From Amoebidium appalachense (lineage: Eukaryota; Ichthyosporea), in contig CAVNZM010000001.1 in NCBI GenBank assembly GCA_963693365.1, forward strand, positions 13,950,001 through 14,014,000: a stretch of 64,000 bases of DNA, in the 5' to 3' direction. A program made the translations under genes and the position numbers. Shown in pieces: positions 42,480 through 55,089 of this stretch (the first letter of the stretch is position 1; each line of letters starts with the position of its first letter). Under the pieces are notes generated by a model. The model was not told the DNA's origin. It saw nothing but the letters and a program-made list of their open reading frames with translations, and ran no database searches.

Positions 42480-43430
42480 CTGGCCCTCCACTAATGTTCG
42501 CGCCTGGAGGTTGGGGCCTTCCCAGGGTAATCTGTGTACACGAAGTACAACTTACAGTTCAGTTTTGATTGGTTCACTAAAATATGCTTGACTGATTGGT
42601 TGCATGCATCTACACCGTTGCTGCCAACTTGCTGGTGGTGCAGTGTAACCCATCGTATTACAGACTCGCACTTTTTACATGACAACTGGCGTCCTCGCCG
42701 ACCTCGGCCCCTCATCCTCCACAGGTCAGGCAGTGAGCCTCGGGCCCTCGGCTGCGCAGTGCGCGCCGCGGCGAGGGCGTTTCCCGTGTCAAAAGTTCGC
42801 ACATTGCCAACGAATGATAGCACGCTATCGCACATTCATACGTGAGCCTCAAGCACGAGTTTTTTCCTCACGCTACAACACTGGTTTACAACACCGTTTT
42901 CTCGTGCACGCGTTGTGCCGCGCGGAGCCCGCCCACCCACGTGTGCACGTACGTGACGACAGCACACGAAGAATGCATGTATTACACTGTAACAATACGT
43001 AGCAGGTCCGTGTGTACATGTGTGACATGTGCATGTCATAAACGATGTTGTTAGTTTAGTTCTCCACAGCTGCTCTGTGCTGCCCTCTGTGCCTTCAAGG
43101 GTTCTAGTATGTACCGTACCGTTGGCTTGGTGCCGGCACCTGACCCGGTTGGCGATAATCATTGATAAACAGCAACATTCGGAACGTGACAACGTACGCG
43201 CGTATACGACACGCAGTACTCAGCACACACCACGTAGATGATCACCTTATCAATGCTGCACAGTTTGATATTGTGATACGGTGCCTTAACTGTCACTCGG
43301 AGCTACCAATGCTAGCTTCTGCTTATCCATAATCTATACTAGGGTTGTTTTATTGCATATAGTGTACATAAGTCACGCTGGAAAACGCAGTAGGCCGTCA
43401 AGTGAGGCTGGGCCCCTGACAATGTCCGCA
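42480..43430. other. Non-repetitive stretch without a supported gene
   Basis: Two ATTGG boxes (42569 and 42596) suggest a promoter. Short frames on both strands (for example 42679-43002 plus, 42491-42835 minus) have no recognisable domains. I call no gene. Confidence 0.4.
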
Positions 43431-43540
43431 GCAAAATACCAAAACCAAAACCACTCGGAGGAGTGTTCGAGATTACCAAAAAACGCCAAACTTTTTGAAC
43501 GATTTATCAAAGACCGTCCAAGGGATTGGTCCAATGGTAG

Positions 43541-43541
<1 letters not shown>

Positions 43542-43602
<61 letters not shown>
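43542..43602. repeat. C-run of 61 nt followed by (CA)n
   Basis: A homopolymer, then CA to 43631. It sits beside a weak relative of the GGGTTCGAATT element. Confidence 0.95.
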
Positions 43603-43616
<14 letters not shown>

Positions 43617-43818
43617 ACACATACACACACATCCGTTAGCTGCAGCCCCTACTTATGCATGTACTCGTGATAAAACAACACGGTGTCGAGAAGTCCCCAA
43701 ATCATCGATTTTGAGAGCGAAAACATACAAAAAATATTTGAAATTCTCCGAAAAGTTTCGGCTGGCGCCCGACCGCAGGAAGGCCGTAATAGGATCATCC
43801 TAATGCACACGTACATGT

Positions 43819-43854
<36 letters not shown>

Positions 43855-44327
43855 CCTCCCGCCTACCGGGGCCCGGACTGGGCCCCCCTCCCCGCCAGCG
43901 GCTGGCCGGCCCTTACCCACTTCCGGATCCTGGCAACCGGCCACTAAATAACGTTATAACTCAGAGCACAGAGCTGCGCACTTTTCGCCAAAAAACAACA
44001 CACAGCGACTTCCGGGGGAGGGCCCGAGGGAGGGAGGGAGGGAGGGGAGGGGGAGAGGGGGAGGGGGGGAGGGGGGGGGGGGGGGCCGATCGAGGGTTTT
44101 ACCAAAGTTTTTTTTGGCGATTACCAAAGAGCCAGTTGGCCCCCTCAATAATTCGAAACTAAAATTCGAACCCTGCCTCAGAGGCTCGTGCTCAGCATTG
44201 AATTGCAAACATCCGCTCTTTTGCTCGTGATTGGACCAAGTTGAAATAACACAGATGGCCAATGTTGCCGACCTATCCGCAGAGGCCAAAGTACTCGTGC
44301 GTGAGAAAATGAGCTTCGCCGCATGGG

Positions 44328-44335
44328 TATAAAAA
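44328..44335 (+). promoter_or_regulatory. TATA box of the Cys-rich secreted protein gene
   Basis: TATAAAAA lies 85 nt upstream of the ATG at 44420, leaving room for a transcription start near 44360. ATTGG at about 44231 could be a CCAAT box in the reverse orientation. This is the clearest core promoter in the window. Confidence 0.7.
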
Positions 44336-44419
44336 CACCCGACAACTCTTCCCCAAATTCAAGCCATCAACATCCCTGTCAATCGAACACCCAAGTCCTT
44401 GATACACCCGCTATCCAAC

Positions 44420-45541
44420 ATGCACGCATTTGCTTGCATACTCTTTGCCCTGGCAGGGGCTGCGACTGCCTCCTACGGCCCCCCACCGCCGCCTCCTGCC
44501 CCAGCCCCAGCCCCAGCCCCCAACCCCTATGTCAAGCTCTGCTGCCCGAATGGCGCCGGCAAGGGCGCTTGCACCGACAAGAAAGGCAAAACTTTTGACG
44601 CCACCTGCTGCTCCGGTGGCCTGTGGAAGTGCCAGCAAGCAGGCGTGTACGAAGACGTCTGCACAATCTCCCGTCTGACGTCGGGCGCCGAGTGTCCCGC
44701 CCCACCCCCCACCCCCAACCCCGCCCCTCCTACTCCTCCGGCCCCTGCCCCTGCAAAGGCGAAAAAGTGCTGCAAGCCCAGGTCCACCCCCAAGATGTGT
44801 CCGGGCGAAGGGTATGGAAGTGAAAAGGTGCCTGCGTTCTGCTGTGCTGACGGCAAGTATCGTTGTGGTAGTTGCGACGATTTTGGGGGCAAGAGCAAGA
44901 AGTGCAAGTGCTGCGACCCTGCCAACCAGCTCATCTGTGACGGCAAGCCCGGTGTCTGCTGCAACGACGGAAAGTTACGCTGCGCAAACGGTTTATCCGC
45001 CTTTAAGGTGTGCAAGCCATATCTGGGCAAGGGGAAAAAATGCGCCCCTCGCCCTGCCCCTGCCCCATGCTGCAACCCCGGGGTGAAAATAGCTTGCCTG
45101 CCCACCGACGGCTACGGTGCAAACGTTCAGCCGCAGTGTTGCAACGGCGGCTCTTGGAGCTGCGACGGGTGCGGTGATAACGGCGGTGAGGGTACCCCCT
45201 GCTACATCCCCGAGCCCGCACCCGCTCCGAAATGCTGCACCCCGGGCACTAAGATTGCGTGCCTTAACGACGGCTCTTACGGTGGTGATAATGTTCAGCC
45301 AAAATGCTGCAACGATGGGTCTTGGTCGTGCGGTGAGTGCGAGGAAAACAATGGTATTGGGAATGTTTGCCCTGAGCCGGCCCCTGCCCCTGCCCCGGAG
45401 CCTGCGTGCTGCAACAATGACGCTAAGATTGCGTGCGAACCGACGGGATATGGTACCGTGGTGAAGCCTAAGTGCTGCAAGGATGGGTCTTGGTCGTGCG
45501 CCTCGTGCAAGAACAATGGCGGCACCGGTGGGCTATGCTAG
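44420..45541 (+). CDS. Secreted protein with six 8-cysteine modules and Pro-Ala linkers (373 aa)
   Basis: A single exon starting at the first ATG after a TATA box. Residues 1-17 (MHAFACILFALAGAATA) are a signal peptide. A Pro/Ala linker follows, then six modules at about 41-92, 117-163, 164-208, 217-261, 272-317 and 330-373. Each has eight cysteines in the order CC-C-CC-C-C-C. The last three are nearly identical in layout, with KIAC, CC.(D/G)GSWSC and a Gly/Asn-rich end. The others are more diverged. Linkers such as PAPAPAP separate most modules. The Cys pairs and signal peptide point to a disulphide-rich protein outside the cell, for example in a wall, coat or adhesive. I do not recognise the module family. 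No membrane anchor is seen. The C-rich, GCC/CCC codon usage and the frame integrity support a real gene. Confidence 0.87.
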   Translation: MHAFACILFALAGAATASYGPPPPPPAPAPAPAPNPYVKLCCPNGAGKGACTDKKGKTFDATCCSGGLWKCQQAGVYEDVCTISRLTSGAECPAPPPTPNPAPPTPPAPAPAKAKKCCKPRSTPKMCPGEGYGSEKVPAFCCADGKYRCGSCDDFGGKSKKCKCCDPANQLICDGKPGVCCNDGKLRCANGLSAFKVCKPYLGKGKKCAPRPAPAPCCNPGVKIACLPTDGYGANVQPQCCNGGSWSCDGCGDNGGEGTPCYIPEPAPAPKCCTPGTKIACLNDGSYGGDNVQPKCCNDGSWSCGECEENNGIGNVCPEPAPAPAPEPACCNNDAKIACEPTGYGTVVKPKCCKDGSWSCASCKNNGGTGGLC

Positions 45542-46750
45542 CTAGTTAAAGCTGTTAAATTTTTTAATGGGGTCTTACAAAGAAAACGTGCCAATGTAAG
45601 TGGTGCTCTTGGTGGGTTTGGTACCTAGAAGTCAGAACATGGTTTGGACGACGTTGTGCATGATGTTATCTGAGTCTTAAAAATGTGCTGGTGTCACTAA
45701 TGTGGAGGTATGCTGAAACCGAAAATGCCAAAAGTGTGTTGCGTGGTGTTTGTGATAATAAGAGTCAGTGGAACTTTCGAATAATGCGCCACAAACCTGC
45801 AAACTATATATTGTTACTGCCGTGTAAATGCCATATTATGTCCGATACTAAGTTATGTGCATACATATGTATGTTCTACATTTTTATACCGTACCCAGAC
45901 GTGGAAATCCTGTGGTATTTCCTTTTCCCTGGTTAATTAAAGAAATCAATAGTACTTCTGTGTACACATTCCTGTAAATGTGCCGATGGATCGACAGCTT
46001 AACCTGCCCCCCCCCCCCCCCCCCCCCTCCCCTCCCCCTTCTGCCCGCCCCGCCCGCCCCCCTTGCCTCTCCCTGCCCCTCTTTTCTTCTCCCACCCAGC
46101 GACGCCCCTTTTCCCCATAGACGAGTGTGGCCCTTTGATCATAAATTCCACCGATGCCTGGTAAAAAATGTCCGGAATCTTAAACCCCTAAGGACTCACG
46201 AACACAGGATGCTTGAGAAGGGGAAGCGGTGTTTAGGTGCCAAAAGCAAAAGGTAACAAATTTTAATATAGTACTAGTCTGGGTGAAGCAATGTGCAGGC
46301 CCGAAACACTTAGTAACCGAAACTTTCGATATTGTAAAGCCTGCCCACACACTGTACCTGCAACCCTCAGGGATTGTATGCCTTAATTTATTTTTAGTTA
46401 TTCCGTTTCACCTCAGCTGGCAGAGGCTTACCGTTCTTCCACTCTTCCACTTACATATAGCACTCTCTCTGGTCCCAGCCCCCCCCCCCCCCCCCCTTCC
46501 TCCTCCTCCCCCCCCCCCCCCCCCCCCCCCCGGGCTCCCCACCTCCCTCCCCCTTCCCCTCACCTCCCCCCCTCCTCCCCACGTCGTGGAGTGATGTACT
46601 CGCGGTTGGTACAATCCCCAAACACTCGTTTATTTTTACATTTTGTTTTTGTGTTTGCACCATTCACCGTACCTGGTCCACAAGTGCCAGGACTTTTGCT
46701 TTGGTTGCATGCGCAAGGCATTAACTGAGATTACACCAAGACTCTTGAGT
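45542..46750. other. 3' flank and repeat-bearing intergenic DNA
   Basis: 45542-45960 should include the 3' untranslated region of the Cys-rich gene. C-runs occur at 46007-46027, 46480-46496 and 46508-46530. No gene is supported. Confidence 0.45.
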
Positions 46751-46794
46751 ATAATACTATGCATCCCGGAGCTATCCATATAGTACTCTGGAGT

Positions 46795-46850
46795 TATTCT
46801 GATTTATCATGGCCATGGAATAAATTCCACTCTAAAAATTCTCCTGGATT
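46795..46850 (+). other. Candidate plus-strand exon, weak
   Basis: Read on the plus strand: an acceptor-like catatag, an open stretch, then a donor-like ATACAG|gtactt, with a C-run about 30 nt further on (46886-46912). This is the arrangement seen beside exons of the three spliced genes, but the peptide is not recognisable. Confidence 0.2.
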
Positions 46851-46882
46851 GGATACAGGTACTTATAGGCGAAGTGCCATCC

Positions 46883-46916
<34 letters not shown>

Positions 46917-47256
46917 CGGGCCCCGCCCCAGACTTTTTCTAAGTCTCCCCCCTCCCGCTTTCACACAGCCCCCTCCCTCCCCCCCCCCCCCCCCCCCACC
47001 CTCCCCCTTCCCCCCAGCCCGAAGAGCTGTTCAGACTCACTTCCCCCACATTTCACCCCGTTCCCCCTTCCCCCCCCCCCCTCCCCCCCCCCCCTCCCCC
47101 CTTCCCCTCATTCCCCACTCCGCCCCTACTCTCCGTCCCTAACCCATCCAAAAATCTAAAACGCATCTCCCCACCTCCCCCCCGGCCCCCCCCCCCCCCC
47201 CTCCGCCTCTCCATCTCATACCCCCCCCCCCCCCCCTCCCCCTTTCCTTCCAAACA

Positions 47257-47297
<41 letters not shown>

Positions 47298-47368
47298 CCC
47301 TCCTCCCCTTGCCGGTGTAAACCGTTTATCTTCACCCTCTGCTTCCTTTCATTCTTCCCTGCCCATAG

Positions 47369-47424
47369 ATAAAATTCATGCGTAGAAACATTATAAACAC
47401 AGTAGACCATAGCCAGTGCTTGTG
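47369..47424 (+). other. Candidate plus-strand exon, weak
   Basis: (CA)n at 47258-47295, a pyrimidine-rich tract and cccatag precede an open 56-nt stretch. It is followed by gttgcctccc and a C-run. The arrangement copies the introns of the known genes; the peptide (FMRRNIINTVDHSQCLW) matches nothing I know. Confidence 0.2.
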
Positions 47425-47480
47425 GTTGCCTCCCCCCCCCCCCCCCCCCCCCCCCCCTCCCCCTCCCCTCCCCCCTCCCA

Positions 47481-47520
<40 letters not shown>

Positions 47521-47660
47521 GCCCCTCCCTCCTTCCCCCTCCAAGGCTCAAAAAAACTTTGAAAAAGACATATTGAACTTAAAAGTTTGAAAAGAAATAG
47601 AAACCACGCTCCCTCCTTTCCCTTTATCGAACAAATGTTAGCCCCTGTGTCCCCCCCACT

Positions 47661-47694
<34 letters not shown>

Positions 47695-47950
47695 CAAAAA
47701 AAAAAAAAAAAAAGAAAGAAAGAAAAAAAAGGCACCCTTGGGGAACGAAGAAGTAAAACCACTACTATTGCAAATACTATGATACTGCTGTTGCCAAGTA
47801 TTCCGATTCATCCTTTCAAAGTGACATGTTCCGTTTTTAGGAAAATGAGGAGTAAAGCATTTCTTGGATGCGGTCAAAATGCACAGACAGAGATGAGAGG
47901 TCACGGTAGGGTCGTCCCCCCCCCCCCCCCCTCCCCTTTTTTTTTTTTTT

Positions 47951-47982
<32 letters not shown>

Positions 47983-48017
47983 GGGGGGGAGGGGGGGGAC
48001 GGTGTGTGTGTGTGTCA

Positions 48018-48055
<38 letters not shown>

Positions 48056-48191
48056 ACGTGAGCATGTGTGCTCGCGCGCGCGCGTGTGTGTGTGTGGATG
48101 TCTCTCTCTCTCTCTGTATGTGTATGTGCCTGTCTGTGTGTGTGTTGGGGCGTGCATGTGTGTGTATGTGTGCGTGTTTTTTTTTTTTTTT

Positions 48192-48222
<31 letters not shown>

Positions 48223-48448
48223 GGGGCACGATTTTCTTTTTTTTTTTTTTTTTTTTTTTTGGGGGGGGGGGGGGGGGGTGGAGGGGGCTTGGGAGTTGAT
48301 GGTTGGGGGGAGGGGGGAGAGGTTAATGTGTATGCAGTGTTCTTTTTGTGTGTCCATTGAAAGACCTGTAGACCTGTGTGCTTCTGGAGGTGACAGGGTT
48401 CCCGGGGTGGGCAGGACGAAGGGACGAAGGGGGGAGGGGAGAGGGGGT

Positions 48449-48483
<35 letters not shown>

Positions 48484-49839
48484 CAGGAGGGGATATACGA
48501 TGAAAGTCCCGAATCTACTGTTCGAGTATTCCTGTGTTAAAGGTTGGGCACAACAGTAGTGTGTGCCTTCACATGGTGTTCGTTATTATTGTAGTCTTAT
48601 AGTGTGCATCAAATTTTACTTATTTTTATTATTATTCTCATACATCTGCACCTATTTAACATATTGGAGGTAGGCACGCGGTCCTCCCTCCCTCCTCCCC
48701 CTCTGTCTCTTCCCCCCCCCCCCCCCCCCTCCCTTCTTCCTTTTACAAGAATTTGTTGTTTTTTTTTTGTTTTTGCACTGAAATGTTATGTAAGCATGTA
48801 AAAAGAAAGATTCACTAGGCATCTTCGTGCTTTTTGGTCATGTCGATATATAATATATGACTGGCAATAGTTTCTTTCTTTTCTTTTCTTTCTTTTCTTC
48901 TTTTCTTTCTTTCTTTCTTTCTTTTTTTTTTTTTTTTAAGTTTCCATCATGTGTTGGGTAGTCAAAGAGAGTCAAGCTGTTGTCCCCCTAAACGACTTGA
49001 CCGGGGGGATGGGGGGGGGGGGGGGGGGGGGGGGGGGTGCCTTCGTGCAAGTGAAAGCTGGAGCCGACTTCGTGACCATACTCAGCTGTATCGAGTAGAA
49101 CCCTTGTCGGAAAGACACATACCCTCCCATACAGAATAAGTAGTGTTTCATAAAAAAACCAGAACCGCAAATAGGCAGAACTCCATATCGAACCAAGTAA
49201 GTTAAACTATTGTTGCCTTTTCTACACAGTCTAGGGAGACATTCTACTGTAATTTAAGCTTCCCGGCGCAAAAACATTCCTGTAACATCCCCCCCCCCCC
49301 CCCTCTCACCCCCCCTCCCCCTCCCCCCCCCCCCCCCTCACCGCCCCCCTCCCCCCCATCCCCCCCCCCCCCCCCCCCCCCACCCCCACCACCTCCTCCC
49401 CTTCAGGGGGAAGGCGGGGCGGCTTGGGCTGAGGTGGGTGTCCGTCGGCAGGCAGGGTAACTTTAAACGGCAGGCAGGTTAACTTTAAAGAGGGGTTTAG
49501 GGATGTCACAAGTTCTCATGCTTTCCCTCCTAAGATTGAAACTTCTCTTGTCCCCTCCCCCCCACCCCCCCTTTCCCTCCCCACCCCCCCTCCCCCCCCT
49601 CTCCCCCCCCTCCCCCTCCCCCCCCCCCCCCCCCCCCCCCGCCCCCACCCCCATCCCCACCCCCCCTGAGGCACAATGTCCACAAGTCCTTTCGGTTTGA
49701 GGGGTACAGGGATGACGGTTGTAATGATGGGCATGTAGGTGAATAAGGGAAGATGATTGAATGACTCACCATGCGTGTGGGGATGTCGGTGTGTGCGTGG
49801 GTGGGTGGGTGGAAGCGGGAGGGGGAGGGGGAGAGAGAC

Positions 49840-49884
<45 letters not shown>

Positions 49885-51000
49885 AGGGGGGGGGGGGGGA
49901 AGGAGAAGGGAGGGGGAGGGGGGATTAGGATTATAGGTCACGAGGCTTTAGGAAACAACCACCCACCCTCTCCCCTCCCTCCCTCCCCCCATCCCCCCCC
50001 TCACCCCTCCAACCCCTCCTTCCCCCCTCCTCCTCCCCCCCCCCCCCCCACCCCCGCCCCCCCTCACTCCAGCGGCAGAAAAAATAATTGGAAAATGGCG
50101 TAACTAACCGACATGGTTTCATCTCGACACCATGACACTCCACAATACACTTGCCTATCCTCATTTTATCCCTCCCTCTTTCCTCCCCCCCCCCCCCCCC
50201 CTTCCCCCCCCACCCCCCCCCCCCCCTTTCCCCCTCCCCCCCCCCCCCCCCCTTTTGACCCCTCTCTTCTCCCCTCCCCCCCTTCCCATCCTCACCGAAT
50301 ACCATGGTCCCCCCTCAGCGAAGTAATTTTATTTTTTTCCCATGAAGACGTAGAAAATGGAATTGAAACAGCCAGCCAAGAGCCCCCCTCCTCCCCCACC
50401 CCCTCCCCCCTCCCTCCCAACCCCCCCCCCACATCACCACCACCACCACCACCATTTTTAATAATGAGGGACAAAATGGAAAAAAACAAATATAAAAAAA
50501 TAAAGACCTGTACCATCCACCTACCCGGTTCTTCCGATACCATCACACAGAACAAAAAAAACAAAAAACACCGCAAAAGACACATCCATTCTCTTTGTGC
50601 CCCTCCCTCCCTCCCTCCCCCCCCCCCCCCCCCCCTGCCTGCGCGGCCTGTCACCTAACCAACCCACCCACCCACTCACCCACGCAATCCTATTGGTCAA
50701 TGAGAGAGCAACTACAACTACAAAAAAAAAAAAAAAAAAAAAAAACTACCCCATCAAACCATTCAATCCAGCCAATCTCACCTCCAAACCAACACACACC
50801 ATCAACCACACGTCCCTCCTCACCTCCTCCTCCCCCCCCCGTCCTCCCCTCCCCCCTCTCCTCCCCGTCCCCCCCTTCCCCCCTTTCCCCGGCCTCCCTC
50901 CACTGCACGTCCCCCCTCCTCCCCCCCTCCCCCTCCCCCCCTCCCCTCCCCCCACCCTCCTTTCCCAACTTTTCTCGAGGTATAGCTTGGTTCTCAACTT
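47425..51000. other. Simple-sequence-rich region, no gene supported
   Basis: C-runs dominate the plus strand at 47431-47518, 47660-47690, 49289-49380, 49619-49640, 50037-50049 and 50615-50634. Paired T-run/G-run blocks lie at 47938-47992, 48178-48226 and 48238-48278. A 22-nt direct repeat (ggcaggcagg..aactttaaa type) lies at 49446-49489. Confidence 0.45.
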
Positions 51001-51179
51001 ATTAAAAAGTCAAATGAACAGAGAGCTATGATAGATCGAGGGAGATTGCCCCTAATACATACTGCGAGTGTGAATTGTTATCGGCTAATTATACTTTGGC
51101 GGATTTGTCAAGTTTGGGTTCACTTCAGGACTCTGTGGTTATGTCAGACTGGAGAGGAAAGGGGGAAAGGGGGGAAGGG

Positions 51180-51217
<38 letters not shown>

Positions 51218-52070
51218 GGGGGGGATTGGGGACAAAGAAGAGGGCACCCCAGGCATAACATTGTAAGCAACAAAGGCACTCCGGAAAGAAGGGAAGGGAG
51301 GGAGAGGGGGTTGGGGGGGGGAGCCACAAAAAACGTGAAACTGGGAGTGTGTACAAAGACCAAAACAAAACAAGAGGAATAGACACAGGCCAAAATTGCC
51401 TGGTCGATCAACCGGTTAAAAATTTAAATCCATTTAACCGATCAATCAGGATTGTTCACTCAATTACTCGGAGGTTAACATGCTGCGCCCTCCTTATGTA
51501 TACACCACATTACCCTAAAGACTTGGGGTATAGCCTTAAGGCCCACTTAAATTTCTCCCAAACCGTCCCGTCACCTGGTTGCTGCTTCCGCCAATAGGAA
51601 TCCGGCTCTGTAACCGCCCGACATCCAATAGAAATGCACCATGTATTGAACATTACCAAATAAAGCGCGAATCCATCATTACCAAAAGACTTGCCCCGAG
51701 TGTACATAGGACCAAATCTGGAGAGAAGATGACCACAACAGGCAAGCTGCTGCATATTCTTGAGCAAAGTATAGTATCCGTAACACAGTAAAATCAATCA
51801 ACAGAGGTGTAAAAGTAGAGAAAAACTGGGTATATAAGTTGTCAGTTGTGCGACTTTGACGTTATGACAAGAAAAGTCCCTGAGTTACTGATCGACCAAC
51901 AAAGTCTACAAAGGGAAGAAAGAGAAGGACAATCATGCGTGCATATTATAAAAGACAATAAATCTCCATATCATATAACGTGTACTAAGACTAGGTATGA
52001 CATTGTGGTTGTGACCAACAAAAGTGCATAATTAGGAACGTGTTATCATGAAGCACGACGTGTACAATAT
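51001..52070. other. Non-repetitive patch with CCAAT boxes
   Basis: CCAAT at 51591-51595 and 51625-51629. Short frames on both strands (for example 51510-51797 minus) show no recognisable domain. It could be a promoter region; no gene is called. Confidence 0.35.
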
Positions 52071-52128
52071 CAAAGCCGGGGGGGGAGAGGGGGGGGGTTT
52101 GGGGGGTGGGGGGAGGAAGGGGAGGGCG

Positions 52129-52519
<391 letters not shown>

Positions 52520-52520
<1 letters not shown>

Positions 52521-52564
52521 AGTGTGCATGTGTTTGTGTGTCTGTGAGAGTGTGTGTGGTTTCT

Positions 52565-52612
<48 letters not shown>

Positions 52613-52763
52613 TTGTGTTTGAGAGCAATCTGCTGTACGTGCACCGTGTGCTAATGTGTGTGTCCGAGTGGTGTGTACGTATGTGTGTGTGACCTTGCCG
52701 TGTCTTTGGGAAAAGGGGAAACAAGGAAACCCAGAGGACCGAAGGAGAAAGAGTTTACTACCC

Positions 52764-52798
<35 letters not shown>

Positions 52799-52892
52799 TC
52801 CCCCCTCTCCCCTCCCTTTCCTCCCCCCCTCCCTCACCCCTCAGCCCAGGCTCTTCACTCTTCCCCGCCCCTATATATCTAAACAAGTGCAG

Positions 52893-52926
<34 letters not shown>

Positions 52927-52994
52927 CCCTCCCACCCATCCACCCCAGCTGAACGGCACAGTGTATTGTGATTGCAGTACTTTAGACCCCTCCC

Positions 52995-53043
<49 letters not shown>

Positions 53044-53410
53044 CATCCCCCTCCTCCGGAGTCCGGGAAAAAAAAAAGAAGAAAAAAGTACACACACCAC
53101 CATCATGACCATCACCTCACCCATGACTGGACTTTTGAGCAGCTCCCCCCCCCCCCCCCCCCCTCCCCCCTCCCTCCCTCCCCCCATCCCCCCCTCTTTT
53201 CCCTCCACCGTCCTTCATGCATTTCTAGTTCCCCAGATGCAGTTTGTTGGAAATCTCGTTGGTTTTTACTGTCCTATATACGTCATCGTTCCTTGCATGT
53301 GCTCAAACTTTAGGCTGGTTGGCTTATAGCCTATGTAATAAACTTTCGCTTGAAGCGGCCTTTGTGTTAGGTTTTGTGAGCCGTGGGCGGGGAGGCAGGA
53401 AAGGAGGGAC

Positions 53411-53441
<31 letters not shown>

Positions 53442-54060
53442 TCACGGAGGCCGGAGGGTTCCAACCAATACGGGGCGGGGGGAGGGGGGGGGGGGGGAGG
53501 GGGGGGAAGGGGGGGGGGGGGTTGTGGTCAGACACACGAGTGAGTCCGATGGCGGAGGTGCATGTTGAGTGTAGGCGTACAACGGTGAATTTGAAAGATG
53601 TTGATACTGAGATTGGATTAGCAGCTGTGAAACTGTTAAAACAAAGCAGAACAGATTAGAGTCACAAGTTATTCATAGGGCTAAGGCCGGCCCAAATGTA
53701 CCACGGTTAGGACGTAAGGCAGTGTCACAAGTTGCACAAATGATTTGACTGGCCCGGGTACAGTAGTGTCCAGATTTGGAACCGTGTGTCTCTCGGAAAC
53801 ACGGAATCGCTCCTGAGGGCTTCTCCCTGTGTTTTCGTTTTTAGCCGCTGTAGTAACGTCCACTGCACATCATCATACCGTAGTTCCCTGACAAAGGTGA
53901 CGGCCACAATGTTTTTCTTCCGGTAGCCTGGAAACTCTTTTGAAGTCTAAAAACTACTTGGTGCCGGCATAACCGGGAGTATAGTGGTTGAATAGAAAAC
54001 GTTGAGTGTATGAGCTGCTGAAACTTTGAACAACGAGCACGGATGGAGGTGAACTAGAAG
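52520..54060. other. Repeat clusters and a non-repetitive patch, no gene supported
   Basis: T-run 52563-52586, C-runs 52765-52797, 52891-52925 and 52997-53029, then G-runs at 53411-53439 and 53480-53521. 53540-54060 is ordinary sequence with short frames only. Confidence 0.45.
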
Positions 54061-54075
54061 TTTTTATTTCAAAGC

Positions 54076-54189
<114 letters not shown>

Positions 54190-54197
54190 GTGTGCGC

Positions 54198-54228
<31 letters not shown>

Positions 54229-54248
54229 TGTGCGTGTGTGTGCGTGTT

Positions 54249-54296
<48 letters not shown>

Positions 54297-54494
54297 TGCG
54301 TGTGTGTGCGTGTGTGCTCGTTTGTGTATTAAAGTATGTTTTTCTGAAACTTTCTCCTTTGCTGTTTTCTGGGGGGGGGGGGGGGGGAGGGGGAGGGGGA
54401 GGGGGGGGGGAGGGGGGGGGGGGGGGGGGGGGGGGGGGAGGAGGAGGGGGGGGGGGGGGGGGGGGGGGGCGAGGGGGAGGGGGGGGAGGGAGGG

Positions 54495-54525
<31 letters not shown>

Positions 54526-54581
54526 GCTCGGAGAGAGAGAGAGGGGGAGAGGGAGAGGGGGGGGGGGAGAGAGACAGAGGC

Positions 54582-54755
<174 letters not shown>

Positions 54756-54996
54756 CAGGCTGAGACAATAGGTGGTCTATGGCCACAGAGTTGTCCCCGA
54801 AACCAAAAGAAGTCCCGAAGCCGATAAATCCGACCAACCAGTGGCTCTAACATATAATATATATGCATGCGCATAGCAAAAAAAAAAAAAAAAAATTTAC
54901 ACCCTAAAAACGGTTGGTGGCTCTTAGTACTAGGACCATCCAGGGCACCAGCCAAAAACGAAATCACACCGTGTGAGGGAGAGAGACCCGGGCCGG

Positions 54997-54999
<3 letters not shown>

Positions 55000-55088
<89 letters not shown>
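55000..55088. repeat. G-run of 89 nt
   Basis: The longest homopolymer in the window. Confidence 0.95.

Positions 55089-55089
<1 letters not shown>

Noticed and set aside
47320-47420. Minus-strand peptide resembling a gelsolin repeat (HEFYLWAGKNERK)
   Set aside because: Too short, and the flanking G-run/C-run orientation fits a plus-strand exon better.
53225-53330. Hydrophobic plus-strand frame (NLVGFYCPIYVIVPCMC) as a terminal exon
   Set aside because: An acceptor-like tag precedes it, but there is no partner exon and no homology.
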